Of a stretch of DNA of 64,000 nucleotides, positions 13,961 to 26,000 are shown one piece after another. Each line of letters begins with the position of its first letter. Within the stretch, counting starts at the first letter, position 1. Origin of the DNA: Sipunculus nudus (lineage: Eukaryota; Annelida; Sipuncula; Golfingiida; Sipunculidae); contig CM049311.1 of the NCBI GenBank assembly GCA_026874595.1, forward strand, positions 78,938,453 through 79,002,452, written 5' to 3'. Below the pieces are notes generated by a model. It was given only the letters and a program-made list of their open reading frames with translations. It did no database searches and was not told the DNA's origin. The translations under genes were made by a program, and so were the position numbers.

Positions 13961-14213
13961 AACCGTTTGTGGAAAACTCTCTGCCCTTTTCCAATTCTAC
14001 CTATTCTTCTCTTGATTATTTTCTGTGTGTGTGTCTGTGTGTGTCATATCAAATATCTGAGTTGCATAGCAAATAATGACATATTAAACGATATGTCGGT
14101 CAATAATTATAATGTACAGTCCCAGTATTGTTGCCTGCCTTAACCTCTTTTCTGCGCCCCCGGGTAGTGTAACCAACTCTGGGATTAGTTAGGTTTTCTT
14201 GAACAAAGCAAAG

Positions 14214-14276
14214 GAACATGTTCGTGAACAAAATCGGTCTTTGTTCATGAGCAGAGGTATGAACAGGAACATGTTC
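14214..14276. promoter_or_regulatory. two GAACATGTTC palindromes
   Basis: GAACATGTTC at 14214 and 14267 exactly fits the p53-family half-site RRRCWWGYYY. They sit 53 bp apart among other GAACA/TGTTC words. No gene lies nearby, so a repeat origin is as likely as a regulatory one. Confidence 0.25.
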
Positions 14277-15730
14277 ATGGAACAAAACACGGCCCTGGTA
14301 ACAGTAATTTAAAGCAACGACAAACAGACGTCTCCTTTGTAGGGGTGGTTATTGTATTCTAAAATCAAGATGGACAGACATGATGTAATTACTCAGATAC
14401 AACTAATTACTACCACGCATATCATTCTGGTATTTATCGTATTAATCAAATAATGGTGACATTTAACACCAATATGTACAGAAAATTTTATAAAAGTAGA
14501 TTTTGTATAGTTCTGAATGAATCATTAAGTTTGTGTGATGTGTTGTTATTTGTGAAATTTGATAATTAATTAAAATAAAGTTTAATTTAAATATCGTGGT
14601 GTAATGTCTTCACCATACACTCGATTCATATCGGGATTTTTGTGGAAAGTTTTATTGATCAATTATACACAAAATAATGAATACAATACAGATATACGTA
14701 ACCGGGATTATGTCAGGATGCTGTCTGTATAGAAGCCACCATTAAAGCCAACTACTTGCCCATCCACATGGGGAAATCATGCTAAATATCAGTAAACTGC
14801 AGGTAATTTCTGACAAGAAAGTTATTATAACGCCCTTAAAGGGGGCCAATCAGCTTTATGACCTTTATAAACCAAAGGTAAACCCCTGGAGCTTTTATAA
14901 AAATAGACCGGAAAACGTGGATATCACCACACACAGATTGCTTATTATGTTTTTTATACACGTTTGTATAATTTATTGGGGCCTTCAAAATTAATCACAA
15001 CAAATTCAACAAGGACATCTAGTGGCGAGTCAGATAAACAAGAGCTTTGCAAATGGCGTTTTGCGACAAGTGCATTTTCTACCTCGGCATATATATAATA
15101 TACCACCTAAGGTTAGGTTTTTCTCGTTTGTCAACATTGCTGTGTTAACAAATACGTTGTTGATAAACGAGTTCATACATCCTTCATGAAGGCGTTATAA
15201 GATTTTTTTCTTAACCAGAATTACCCTCAGATCATTAATATATACACAGAGGAAGCCAGAAATCACATAAATTCTTTTAAAAGGGTAGGTGAATGGACTT
15301 GTATGAGCTTGTTCATCTTCAAACTGTCAGTAAACATAGCACACGTGCCAATGTTGACAAACATAAATACAATAGAATACATTAAATGTATGCGGTTATC
15401 ACTTAGCTGTGCCAACAATAAAACACCCACAGTCAAGTAGAAGAAGTGAAATGCTACATATAGTAGTGAAGAGACATGGGGGAAATCATAAAGTCTGCTT
15501 CATATGAATGGGTAACCTTCTTGGGATCCTGTTAAACTCTGATAGTCGGGGTTTTTCTTAAGTGATTTTTAAGTTTAATATGAAAAGAAGACACCACCAA
15601 AGATTTTATTGTTTAACTCCTTTAAGTGTTTTAGGTCTCGGTCTCCATTTTATTAAATCGTTACAGAGTTATGCCTCATATGGTAATATAATTACACATT
15701 TTACATGCAATTATATAGGTTTTATATCAG

Positions 15731-15825
15731 TTTATCGAGAAGACAAGACGCAGCTTTGTCAGAGTCGCCAGTCAGATACCTCAGCATTCACACAATCTGT
15801 TGAACCAGATGGCGAGACAAGGCTG
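15731..15825 (+). CDS. isolated exon-like ORF
   Basis: Between the acceptor-like TTTTATATCAG and the donor CTG/GTATGT, 31 codons read YREDKTQLCQSRQSDTSAF and TQSVEPDGETRL. Length and splice sites suit a coding exon (enters with two bases, leaves in phase 0), but no partner exon was found and the family is not recognised. Confidence 0.25.
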
Positions 15826-16861
15826 GTATGTAAATTTATCAGAAGCCACACATTGCAGTACTAAACATATTTCACTCACCTATTGGCAAAGTTAATCATC
15901 TGTGTATAGAATGTTTGTTCTCTCCTGACCAAAAATGGAAAAGATTTGAAGAAACTTGCATCTGTTTCAGTGAAAGCATATCCAGTGTCAGACAAAGCAG
16001 AAAATAGATTTCTCCGGCAAAAAAAAAGTCAAAACCTCACTTTTTCTTGTTAGAAAAAAAATGTAGCGATATTGAACGAGACTAGAAATAATTGTTTCCT
16101 GGAAGGCTCATCAAATGCTACTTAGTGAATAAATTTAGACTTCTTTAACATAAACAGTGAAACGAATTTAAAGCATTTCGCATAACCTCACGTATTCACG
16201 TATGGTGTCACACGTACCGAGATTTGACGAGACTTCCACTTGTTTCATCGACAGTTTGTCAAATGCTACAGAAAAGAAAACTTCTCTGGAATAAAAAGTG
16301 AATGAAATGTGAAAAAAACTTAAATCTATGTGTTCATAACGTTGTTCCAAAATACGTAACCCTGGTCATTGCAGATCATAGCCATGGATATAGTGGGTTA
16401 TCATATGCTCCCGATGCAGCGGAAATCTAACGCGTCTATACATGGTCCCATTTTAGATATAGGTGGTATAGATAATGCGCCGAGCGTAGAAATATCAGAT
16501 CATCAAGTTTGTATGTTCTTATTTGTATTTGATATAGATCTTTGATCACACTTGTAATAAATTATAGTTATTTGTTAACAAAAAAAACTGACTTCTTTTT
16601 TCATTCCCCTAGACATTTCACGCTGCCTAGTGTTACAAAACCTGATTTTTTTCTCCATAACAAAATTTATGTTCATCACACATAGGTGATCTGTTGATAT
16701 TAGGTTCCGTGACAAAACTTACAAAAAACTATGTAATAATGAAGAAATGTTGGCTCCTCAAATCTGCCTATTTATCGTTTCACCAACAGCTAACAGATGT
16801 CGCCACCTGCCAACAATGATTCTTGTGGGCTACCTTGCGGTTTCCCCAGTTTTATAATTTA

Positions 16862-16981
16862 CTAGCAATTACCCGTGCTACGCACGGTATGTGGCGAACA
16901 CGACAATCTGTACGGTGGTATCGGAAATCCACAGGAAATCCGGAAAATCACACAAAACGCATAACGTTATTTATATATAGA
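16862..16981 (-). mobile_element. miniature Helitron, 120 bp
   Basis: On the minus strand it starts TCTATATATAAATAACG after an A and ends with the hairpin CCGTGCGTAGCACGG, then GTAATTG and CTAG before a T. A 5' TC, a 3' hairpin followed by CTRR, and insertion between A and T are the Helitron signature. At 120 bp it cannot code for a Rep/helicase and must be non-autonomous. Confidence 0.75.
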
Positions 16982-17809
16982 TCCATCATATGTATGGTGA
17001 TGTGGATAAAAATCTTTCGGAACAGCGTTTGGAACAAGTTTCGGAACAGCGTACAGTCGCACACGGGCACCCCAAGCCAGTGCCTGACATGTGGTCGGTG
17101 TTTTGGACAAATAGTTACCTATACATGTACCATATGACATGAGAAACGGATCAACAATATCACATATACATACAAAAGAAACCGTACATGGAATAGACCT
17201 TAGAAGAAAATGCAAAAATTCCAGTTTTATTTGTGAAATAAACACTATGGTCATGACGAATACGCAATAAGCATACATATACTGAATGAAAGAATTAAAA
17301 GTCTGTAAAAACAAAGAGTTTTACTTAAACATTATTGAAAATGAGATAGAAATTTACATTTTTACAGGAATATAACATTTGTAACTGCAGTAATCAGGGA
17401 AAAAAATCAGAAGATTATAAGTCAATATAAGGTGTTTACAACTTTGGTGGTGCCACTCCAAAGGTGTAAAGATCACACTGTACCAACCACGACGTGAATT
17501 TGGTTAACATTTTCTTTACATTTGTAACATAATAGGCCTACATGTGTTGGTGAAATCTATCAAGGACCTCAATTGCATGCAAACCCTGGACTTCCTGAGA
17601 CCGTGTGCACCATCACGGATTGCTGGACCCGGCAGATTGGCGCTCAAGCATATCAGGTCATGTGAGCGGGTTCGAAAGAAGGAGCCCTCATCGTGCGACG
17701 CCCCGGTCGCAGGAAGGCCTGCAAAACAATTCTTTCATAGAGCCCCCCTTTGAGAAGGGATTGCCGAAGGAGATTATTTTTTGGCCGGTCACCGTGAAAT
17801 GTAGGAAAC
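16982..17809. other. non-coding stretch with a GC-rich island at 17560-17800
   Basis: The island is open in two frames on + and one on -, but the predicted proteins are Arg/Pro-rich and unrecognised. It is probably the edge of an older repeat into which the hAT inserted. Confidence 0.4.
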
Positions 17810-17817
17810 CCCCAGAA
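17810..17817. repeat. target site duplication of the 2.5-kb hAT (left)
   Basis: CCCCAGAA, identical to 20324-20331. A perfect copy after insertion suggests the event is not very old. Confidence 0.85.
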
Positions 17818-17849
17818 CAGTGGCGTACCTAAGGGGGGGGGCACATTTT

Positions 17850-18755
17850 GGGGGGCGGCATTTCTGGGATGAAGTTTTATCAGTGGCATAAGAAGTTCCA
17901 CAAAAAGTACAAATTTGACCTTTTTGTCCAATGTTCAAGTATTCCATGGATTATAAACTGGACATTTGAACCTACCAAATGATTAGCGAACGATATGCAC
18001 ATTTTTAGGGGCGGCATTTCTGGGATTTAGTTTAATCAGTGGCATAAGGAGTTCCACAATAAGTACAAATTTGGCCTTTTTGTCCAATGTTCAAGTATTC
18101 CAGGGATTATAAACTGGACATTTGAACCTACCAAATGATTAGCGAACTTTGCACTTTTTTGGGGCGGCATTTCTGGGATTTAGTTTAATCAGTGGCATAA
18201 GGAGTTCCACAAAAATTACAAATTTGGCCCTTTTGTCCCATGTTCAAGTATTCCAGGGATTATAAACTGGACAGTAGAACCTACCAAAAGATCAGCGAAC
18301 GATTTGCACATTTTTGGGCCGCATTTCTGGGATTTAGTATAATCATTGACATAAGGAGTTCCACAAAAATTACAAATTTGGCCTTTTTGTCTCATGTTCA
18401 AGATTCCAAGGATTTTAAACTAGACAGTGGAACCTACCAAATTATTAGCGAACGTTTTGCACCCTTTTTTTTTGGGGGGGGGGGGGCTGGCATTTCTGGG
18501 ATTTAGTTTAATCAGTGGCCTAAGGAGTTCCACAAAAATTACAGGGATTATAAACTGGACAGTAGAACCTACAGAATGATTAGCGAACGAATTGTACATT
18601 TGTGGGGGCGGCATTTCTGGGATTTAGTATAATCATTCGCAGAAGGGGTTCCGCAAAAAGTTCAAATTTGGCCTTTTTGTCCCTTTTCTAGAATTACAGA
18701 GATAAAAAATCTGGCGGTGGAACCAACAAAATTATTTGCGGACGATCTCTATAGA
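17850..18755. repeat. tandem array of about 153-bp units inside the hAT element
   Basis: Six units are anchored by GGCATTTCTGGGAT at about 17855, 18011, 18164, 18318, 18486 and 18608, with spacing of 122 to 168. Each unit also carries AGGAGTTCCACAAAAA, AAATTTGGCCTTTTTGTC and GATTATAAACTGGACA. The first unit starts right after the left TIR, so these may be subterminal repeats of the transposon. Stops in every frame rule out a repeat protein. Confidence 0.85.
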
Positions 18756-18777
18756 GGCAAGAAATACATGTCTGTAG

Positions 18778-19221
18778 TTATTCTTTGTTAGATCTGTGGT
18801 CTTGCAATGTCAGAACGCCATCGATAAACTGAGCAATCATGCAAAAAGCCTGCATTTCAGGGCGGTCGTCGTTTACAGAAATCCCTAGCAGCATCTGATA
18901 ATCACCAGGGAAAAACTCTGCCAGAAGACCAATGGCACCAGGTAGTTGGGTGCCTGTCGTACATATCGTGCGAAAAATATTTTGACGAATTGCGTTGCTC
19001 TTTCTCTTGAACCCTTGAATTTCCGAAATTCCAGGATATTTGAACAGCCTGAAACAACCTGAAATGCCCTTTTTCCATGATTCTTCACACTCTAACATCA
19101 GTCTCGTTAAAATACAGACGTTTACACTATCGCGTATATAATGAGTACTACCTAAATGCCTGTGTCTTTTGATTAACCAATATGACCTGCATGATCTTTT
19201 ATGTAACGTGAATAAAACCAA
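18778..19221 (-). CDS. unrecognised 147-codon ORF within the hAT element
   Basis: This is the longest complete open frame in the window. The protein has no signal peptide or membrane segment. Recognisable stretches such as GLLAEFFPGDYQMLLGISVN and DDRPEMQAFCMIAQFIDGVL look protein-like but match no family I know. It may be a fragment of a transposon protein, a captured host exon or chance. There is no downstream continuation. Its boundaries are those of the open frame and may not be real gene ends. Confidence 0.25.
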   Translation of the reverse strand: MVLFTLHKRSCRSYWLIKRHRHLGSTHYIRDSVNVCILTRLMLECEESWKKGISGCFRLFKYPGISEIQGFKRKSNAIRQNIFRTICTTGTQLPGAIGLLAEFFPGDYQMLLGISVNDDRPEMQAFCMIAQFIDGVLTLQDHRSNKE

Positions 19222-20323
19222 TAAACACCCAGACCTATATAGGAATTATTTTAACTTTAAAATATAATTCTATTATAACTGTTATATAATTCTATTATAA
19301 CTGTCCGGCGGGATGAATCCCCCTGGCCACTTAGCCACACGTTCAATATACGTACCAAGTATCAGTTTTAACTTTAAGAGTTCAAAACTTAAATTAAAGA
19401 TATATTTACCTGTACTGTTAATTCTGTTATTAATAGTTTCATTATCCACTACCTACAGACAATTGTTGTATATTGTGACAAATCATTTGAAAATTAAATT
19501 AAAACATATATTTAAATTATATCATTACTTGAAATTTATTTAAATACTTTATTGAATAAAAAATAGTCATAAGTTTATAAATAAAACCTCTGAAAGTGCA
19601 TAATGACTATAATTCTAAAATGATTTTGATGTAGCCTTGAATTAAAGTATGCTTTTAACTTTGAGGATATTTTAATTAAACAAGTCAGTTTATCCAAACA
19701 TTGGATTTTTTTATGTGAAAAAAAAAATAAACATGCCCTGCCTACATATATATGCTTAACTCATGAATTGCGCTGTTTTAGTAAAGACTAAATGACTTGC
19801 ATGCAGCAGTACCATGCATATCTCAATAGCTCTATTAGGTGTACCTGCTGTCATATGCGATAACAAGAGGAGGAATTATAGATGTGACAAAGTATTTGTA
19901 TGCGTCGAGAATGAAATAACAGTTTTTTTCCCAAGTTGAGTATAAAGTAATCATGAATCGTGTTTACATGAATGATGAAAGATTAATTTCCCACACTATA
20001 TGTGTATCCTGCAGTGTAATCTGCTAATAGTTACAATTAATTCGTTTTATTCCTTTCTGTTCACTTCATAATGAAATATACTTGTTTGAGCTTCGAGCGA
20101 TCTTTTGATTTACATTAGCAAAGAGATAACTGCTCTTTAATATGTGGCGGAAGAATTCCCTGCCAGTGAATCCATATAATTGCGTTGTTGTCAAATACAA
20201 GTCTGTAACAAGGACATTTGAAACGATATGTTTTTATATGTTATCCAGTTTTGTAATGATTTGTTAGAGGGGCGGCGATTTCTAAGACCGCCCATGGCGG
20301 CAGTGAGGCTAGGTACGCCGCTG

Positions 20324-20331
20324 CCCCAGAA
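20324..20331. repeat. target site duplication of the 2.5-kb hAT (right)
   Basis: CCCCAGAA, identical to the copy left of the element. It is followed by a run of 25 C at 20334-20358. Confidence 0.85.
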
Positions 20332-20333
20332 AG

Positions 20334-20358
<25 letters not shown>
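20334..20358. repeat. run of 25 C
   Basis: Homopolymer immediately beside the hAT target duplication. Similar runs of 14-17 G or C occur at 24699, 26136, 53130 and 56760; the exact lengths may be assembly-dependent. Confidence 0.9.
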
Positions 20359-20364
<6 letters not shown>

Positions 20365-20526
20365 CTGAGTCAGAGTCACGCCAACACCAACTCTATGGCC
20401 ATTGTGTAACCGAGCCCGTAGCAACAAAGAAAAGAGGCGCCCGCGGGGGAGTAAATATTAAAATTATTAATTATGCACGTAATACGCATATATTGCAAAT
20501 AAAAGTTGGTGGAATCTCTTCGGACT

Positions 20527-20629
20527 TACCCGGAACATATGTGTGTGTTAAATCACGGCAATCCGTATGGTGGTATCAGAGGAGATACGGAAAATTACAA
20601 AAATCGCCTTACGCTATTAATATATAGAT
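20527..20629 (-). mobile_element. diverged copy of the same miniature Helitron
   Basis: It shares CCGTATGGTGGTATC, the GGAGATACGGAAAAT stretch and the TATATAGA end with the copy at 16862-16981. The 3' hairpin end is degraded. Confidence 0.55.
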
Positions 20630-21427
20630 TTAAGCAAGCTTGACCTGAATTAACAGACCCGGTTGCATTGTCATTTCTGATCTCTTGGCTCTTACTTGTT
20701 ATGACGGTAGTCTGTACTGGAAAATCCCCTCTCCCTTCATAACAGTCAAGTAATCTTGTTGCATAATGTCAAACTGGCCATTACAGGCATCACTAGATAT
20801 ATTCATCTTCAACAAATCTAAAAACAGATATATCACGTAATAACACCAAGTAAACACATGAATAAATTTACTTTATATTTACAATGCCTATAAGCTTGTT
20901 TTATTAAGATTGTAAAGTTGTCAAACAAGGCCATGCCACATTGTCTTAAGACGGAATTGAACCTAAAATGTTGTATAATACAAAAACTGATTCTTGTAAC
21001 GACCTTTTTCATCTAATATCTGGATCACTCACTTTTATATATTCACTTTAGTTCCCTATTGTGGAAAATATTTGAGAGACTAATTTATACACCTGACTTT
21101 TAATTCAGCCAATGCAAAGCAACTCTGTGCCGAATTGTACTCACAAGAGAAGGTCTCCTGTAAGGGACTGTGGAATTAATTTTCCAACTGAGCGTGGAAG
21201 CTTCTAAATACACAAATGGTGTAGGAATACATGTTGTGAGAAATTAAATGTAGTCCGATAAAAAGTGTTGGATTAGAACTGTTTTGGTTCAAATTACATG
21301 CACACAATTTCTTAATTTTTTAAAAGACATATACATGTCACCGAAATACACTGAAGATATACAAAGATTTAATCTAATTTGGGAAATCAAGCAGAGAGAA
21401 TAAATGTATTTCACGTGTTTTGGGCAG

Positions 21428-21657
21428 TTCCCGTGTACAATTAAAACCCAATGGAGGTTTTATCTACTTAGAGATGGACAACACTTGAAATGGGCCCTGA
21501 CATTTTGCGAGACATATCGGCATCGTTGCGCAAAAAAAATTGTAATGTCGTTTGAAAGTAAGAGAGACAGGGCCGACACAGATGTTATATCAAAACATGA
21601 TATAAAAGATATGAAATTATTTAAGTGTCTGGCAAACTGCCAATGCATTTTCCAGAG
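21428..21657 (+). CDS. isolated exon-like ORF, faint C-type-lectin first-half likeness
   Basis: After TTTTGGGCAG the frame reads WRFYLLRDGQHLKWALTFCE and VMSFESKRDRADTDVI, reminiscent of the W-x3-A-x2-F-C and SxESxxE parts of a C-type lectin domain. It ends AG/GTAACG in phase 2, which does not fit the receptor exons downstream (they need phase 1). It may belong to a lost or unseen gene. Confidence 0.25.
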
Positions 21658-21807
21658 GTAACGGGGTCAAGGTCATTGATCTCATTCTGAGGAATCATGT
21701 GTGATGGACGTTGATTTGTTGTCGTGTCATAAATATTATAATAGACGTATCCACTAGACCAAAGGTTGGCAGCTCTTCTGTTACATGACACAACCCGGTC
21801 ACAAGGC

Positions 21808-22107
21808 CAGGGGCGTCAGTGCAGGTGGGGGGATTGTTGATATATATATACCCCCCCCCCATTCGTAGCAATGGGGTATGATGGCCCATGTAATCATCCC
21901 CCTGTTTTCAGGGGAAAATATTTATAAATTGGAATGAAATATAGTAATAATTATAAATATAGACTGTACATTTCTTCATTTTTAAAACCTTTTACTGAAT
22001 TGTAATATTTGAAAGGTGTTACAGATATAATAAAATGTATATATCATATGTCCAAACTTTGATTATGTGAGTCATCCCCCACGCTTGAAGTTCAATTGAC
22101 GCCACTG
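21808..22107. mobile_element. non-autonomous hAT element, 300 bp
   Basis: The ends are CAGGGGCGTCA and TGACGCCACTG, inverted, flanked by perfect 8-bp duplications CACAAGGC at 21800-21807 and 22108-22115. The interior is AT-rich with a C-run and no coding sequence. The end sequence differs from the 2.5-kb hAT, so it is a separate family. Confidence 0.85.
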
Positions 22108-22932
22108 CACAAGGCTGAGAAGAGTCTAGAGAGATCGTGAAATATTGGAATCTATTACATCGACAAATTCATTTCATGCTCGGTCCTTGTTCACTTAAGT
22201 TCCATATTGTGGGTGAAAATACAATTTTTTTTATAGTATATGTCAGATCCAACAGGACACTTTCATACACAGACGAGAGCTAACAAACAACCAGAGAGAA
22301 ATTATGACCACAATTTTATTTTCAAAATATACTAGCTGGATATTTGTGTTCTCGTACCTTTTATGGGTAGAAGGGACACATTAGACATTAAATGGCATTT
22401 CTATGACTTAAAGCACATACAAAACGGAGAAAAATTCAAATAAAGAATCTTTTAACACATTGTCAGTTGTGTGATCTACACATTATCGATTAAATTGAAA
22501 CGACAAGCGGCGATTGAGTGAGATGCCCAATACCTCCTGAACAGTTAACAACAAACACATTCAATTTTCATTTGTAAAGATTTGGAATGACGTGTCAGTG
22601 TTAAATACACATACATCCCCTCTTACCTAATTATCTCATCGTCCCAAGAGTAATTTGCGCCACATATGTGTGTTCAACAAATAAGAATACATAAATGCCA
22701 CAATTAGCTCGCATAACAAACAACGGGGATGAAAAATAAACAGGATGCTGCTGCACCAAGTACCAGGAAACTCCATTATAGCGCCAGGGAATGTAGATTA
22801 CTCGGGATATCATTTGCACCGGTTTTAACTTGGCTTGAGATCCATGGAGGGGACTGTAAAAACAAGACCTAGGTAAAACGGGACTGCCTAAAATACCGTT
22901 GATGTTGTATTGGAAAATAGCTGAGTAAAGCC

Positions 22933-23002
22933 ATGGAAGATATAATAGGATCAAGGGCTACTTTGTCCCATTGTACTGTTTTACTTTTATTTTTAAACAT
23001 CG
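22933..23002 (+). CDS. receptor candidate exon 1 (signal peptide)
   Basis: The ATG is in a good context (AAGCCATGG). It encodes MEDIIGSRATLSHC followed by the hydrophobic TVLLLFLNI, and ends G/GTAAGT, a full consensus donor, in phase 1. The next candidate exon at 26313 enters in phase 1 and makes Gly24. No TATA box is evident upstream. Confidence 0.5.
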
Positions 23003-26000
23003 GTAAGTTCTTTTATTCATTTTCCTGTTTTGCACGTATTAAACATGTCGTTTTTATAACAATTTACGTCATAACTGTATTAGTAACGTTCTTCAGACGT
23101 CGTTCCTGATCTCCCTCCTTTTACCTCTGCTTTTTAAAGCAAGATTATCTGGGTTCCACAACCAAGGTGTGCACAGAGCAAGACATTGTACTGAGAGCAA
23201 AGATAACGAGGTATCGCATTGTGCATCCAGCTCTAAATTTTATTATTTAACATGCGACACCCGCTCTCGTTGGGCTAATTTCACCGGTTTTGGCACAGGA
23301 CCAGCAATCAAACAATGGGAGAGGGTGGTGCACGTTTAAAAATTGGAGCTGGATGCACAATGCGATAACTATCTCTCATTGGTCTGTTTACAATTCTTGG
23401 CTGCGTGCCAGCCCTAGTGGTGATATCAAGAGAATCTTGCTAAGCAAAGATAAGGGTAAAACGAGGGAGATTTTTTTATGACTCCAGTGTATATAAATGC
23501 TGTTTGAGGAGCGTAGCTTCGGTCCGTGACAAAATAGAAAACTTAAATGTATAGGGATCTACTTGATGTTTATACACATTACATGGCAGCCCATATCCAA
23601 TTTTAAGTCGTTAATCCGGGCACCACTGAAGTCTTGGTACCTGTACCTCTCTGAAGGCTGCATTTGCTTTTATTGTGAGAGTATAATATTGTTGCATCCC
23701 ATGTCATATAAGTGTATTCCATATGATATCGGTGTATTCCACATTTTCTAAGAGTTTCCGTTGTGATATTTTAGTGTACTGTATTCTAGAGTGTACAACA
23801 TCAATTAATTTGTATGATACCGATGATTTTCAGATTGCGAAACAAGTATTCAACAAGGACATGACCGATTTTTTATCAACATAAAAAAGTCTTCGGAAAC
23901 AATTATTTCCTTATTGTTTCCTAATTAATAATAATCTTTTGGGTACTTTTTTTCATTAATTCTGCACGACGTAAAAAAAATAATTTTTTTTTTATTTCCA
24001 CAAGAAGAGGGTTTCATGGATACTGAAGATAAAACAAGGAGTGATTGGACTTTTGAAACTGTTTTAATCCACATTAAATATTATCACCGTTAGAGGGTAC
24101 CCGTTTTTGGTAGCATTGAAGCATTCCCTTCTACGTGTAGATCTGATCATTTCGGCTTCTCGGAATAGAGGCTACGACCATCGTCCTATATCGTCAGATT
24201 TAGACTTACCAGGCCATGTATAAATGCAGACTGGGTCGTGTATTCAGGGCTAGAACTAATCATGTACTGTAAGCGCCTACGAAGCGCTAACCGTGACGTT
24301 TTCTGGATTAAGGAAGTAAAATAATATTTGCGCCGCACACTTTATAGCTCAGGCGGCATACAGCACGACGAGGGGTGTTGATGGTTGTGTGTATAAAATT
24401 GAGGGCAGCCACGTGAGAAGTTGTGCAAGAGTTGAAGTAAAGAAAATTTTCGTATTTCAGCGTTTTATTGATTTCTAATTAAGAGACTATCCTGGCAAAA
24501 TGACATCGTGTAAGCTATGATTCAATGATTAAAAAAACTTTGTAATCCTTGACTAGAAGGATCAATTTCTAATCAGTTGTTATATAACTTCAAGTCTTGG
24601 GGTTTATTTCTGGTAATGAGGCAATAAATCCTGTACAGTTTAACACACCAGATGTCCGCAATCGTCGATCGATCGCATTGAAAGCCTCCCCTCGTCACTC
24701 CCCCCCCCCCCCCCCAAGACATACTCACACATACATCCCCCTTAAATGAGTATATAGGGATAGCATGAATAGACTGTGTAGTGGTCCATGTCCAAAAAAC
24801 ACAAGTTGCAATATATTACCTATAACTGTTACTGAGCCCAAAGGTCAGTTTCTGAAAACAAACTATATTGGAGATCTAGCGTAAACAGGGGCAGAAGAAA
24901 ACGAATGTAAGCCTAGGTCACACTCTCAGGGATGAGGGTACGGACCTCGAGGGACTGTCCGAGATCGACTGTTCACGGTCCATCCGTCTGAAACGCGCAT
25001 TTTTTTTCGATCGCAACCATGATATAAGGGGAGCTGCTCACGGTTTGAGTAAGCGACCGTGCTGTTGTGACGGATTCCTACGGTCTGCGATTGCGTCGGC
25101 ACGGCTTTAATAATACGGTTTCACTTCGGCAAAATTAGGACATGGGAGTAGGATTGGGACGGTTACCGGTATTCGGTATTTTCACGATATCTGACAACTA
25201 CGGTAATCGTTCCTCGACCTTTCCTATTATCGCGATATTACGATACGCATTTATGTCAACAATTTTGGTTCACAAGCAAGCCCTTGAAGTGTATTTTCTG
25301 GACAAACTGGCATCATTAGGCTCTGTCCATGATCAAAATAACATTTATTTTTAAGAATCATACTTATTTTCATAAACTGCTTGCATTTGAACACCTGCGT
25401 GTGTGTGGAACCGTGTGCTTACCGACTTCGGGATTAGTCGGAAATGTCTGGAAGTAGCAGGAATAATCAGAGAGGACCAAACCGGAGCAATAATAAAGAG
25501 CAATAAATAACAAATATCCTTCGAAAATGGAAACGAAATGGAACGAAAATTTCAACGTTAAAGTGTCACCGGATACAACAATCCTGACGGGTTGCATATT
25601 TTGTCATATAAAACGGGGGTTGGAATATTTAGACATGATGGTTATGACACGCTCTCCAAAAACTCTCTAGGATTCTCCGGCTTTTATGTAGTTAAAGAAA
25701 ACACGGCGGAAAGTTCTGACAAGCGTATCATTAATTTGACGATAGGGACAGCAGTTCCCGTGCCTCAAGCTCGCATTCCTGCGGCGCCTTCATGCAATTT
25801 ACATCAATTACTCAGTGATTCTGTGATAATGACACAATGGGTATTATGATATTAATGGTTAACCCCTTGTATAAAAACAAGACCTAAAGGTTTCTGCTGT
25901 TATTATTATTATTATGACTCATAAATGACACTATATATTTATAATGATATAAAGTGATGTCGCGATAAAATTTAAATAATTATCATGATATCATTAACTC

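Larger units (their letters stand above)
13961..16861. other. non-coding stretch with one isolated exon-like ORF
   Basis: AT-rich; apart from 14214-14276 and 15731-15825 nothing is recognised. Confidence 0.55.
17818..20323. mobile_element. hAT transposon, 2.5 kb, with intact 8-bp target duplication
   Basis: The left end is CAGTGGCGTACCT and the right end AGGTACGCCGCTG, inverted copies differing at one position. CCCCAGAA occurs immediately outside both ends (17810-17817 and 20324-20331). The CAG...CTG ends with an 8-bp duplication are the hAT hallmark. No transposase motif (such as the C-terminal dimerisation block) is recognised inside, so it is probably non-autonomous. It carries the 153-bp tandem array and a 147-codon minus-strand ORF. 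Confidence 0.85.

Noticed and set aside
15562-15864. 100-codon plus-strand ORF
   Set aside because: Only its last part (15731-15825) has splice-like borders; the upstream part looks like ordinary AT-rich intergenic DNA.
18216-18614. Minus-strand ORFs repeating CGTPY-like and VGSTVQFIIP segments
   Set aside because: They are translations of the 153-bp tandem array and are broken by stops and frameshifts between units.
22631-22954. 107-codon minus-strand ORF
   Set aside because: No splice or domain features, and it overlaps the signal-peptide exon candidate on the plus strand, which has a consensus donor.
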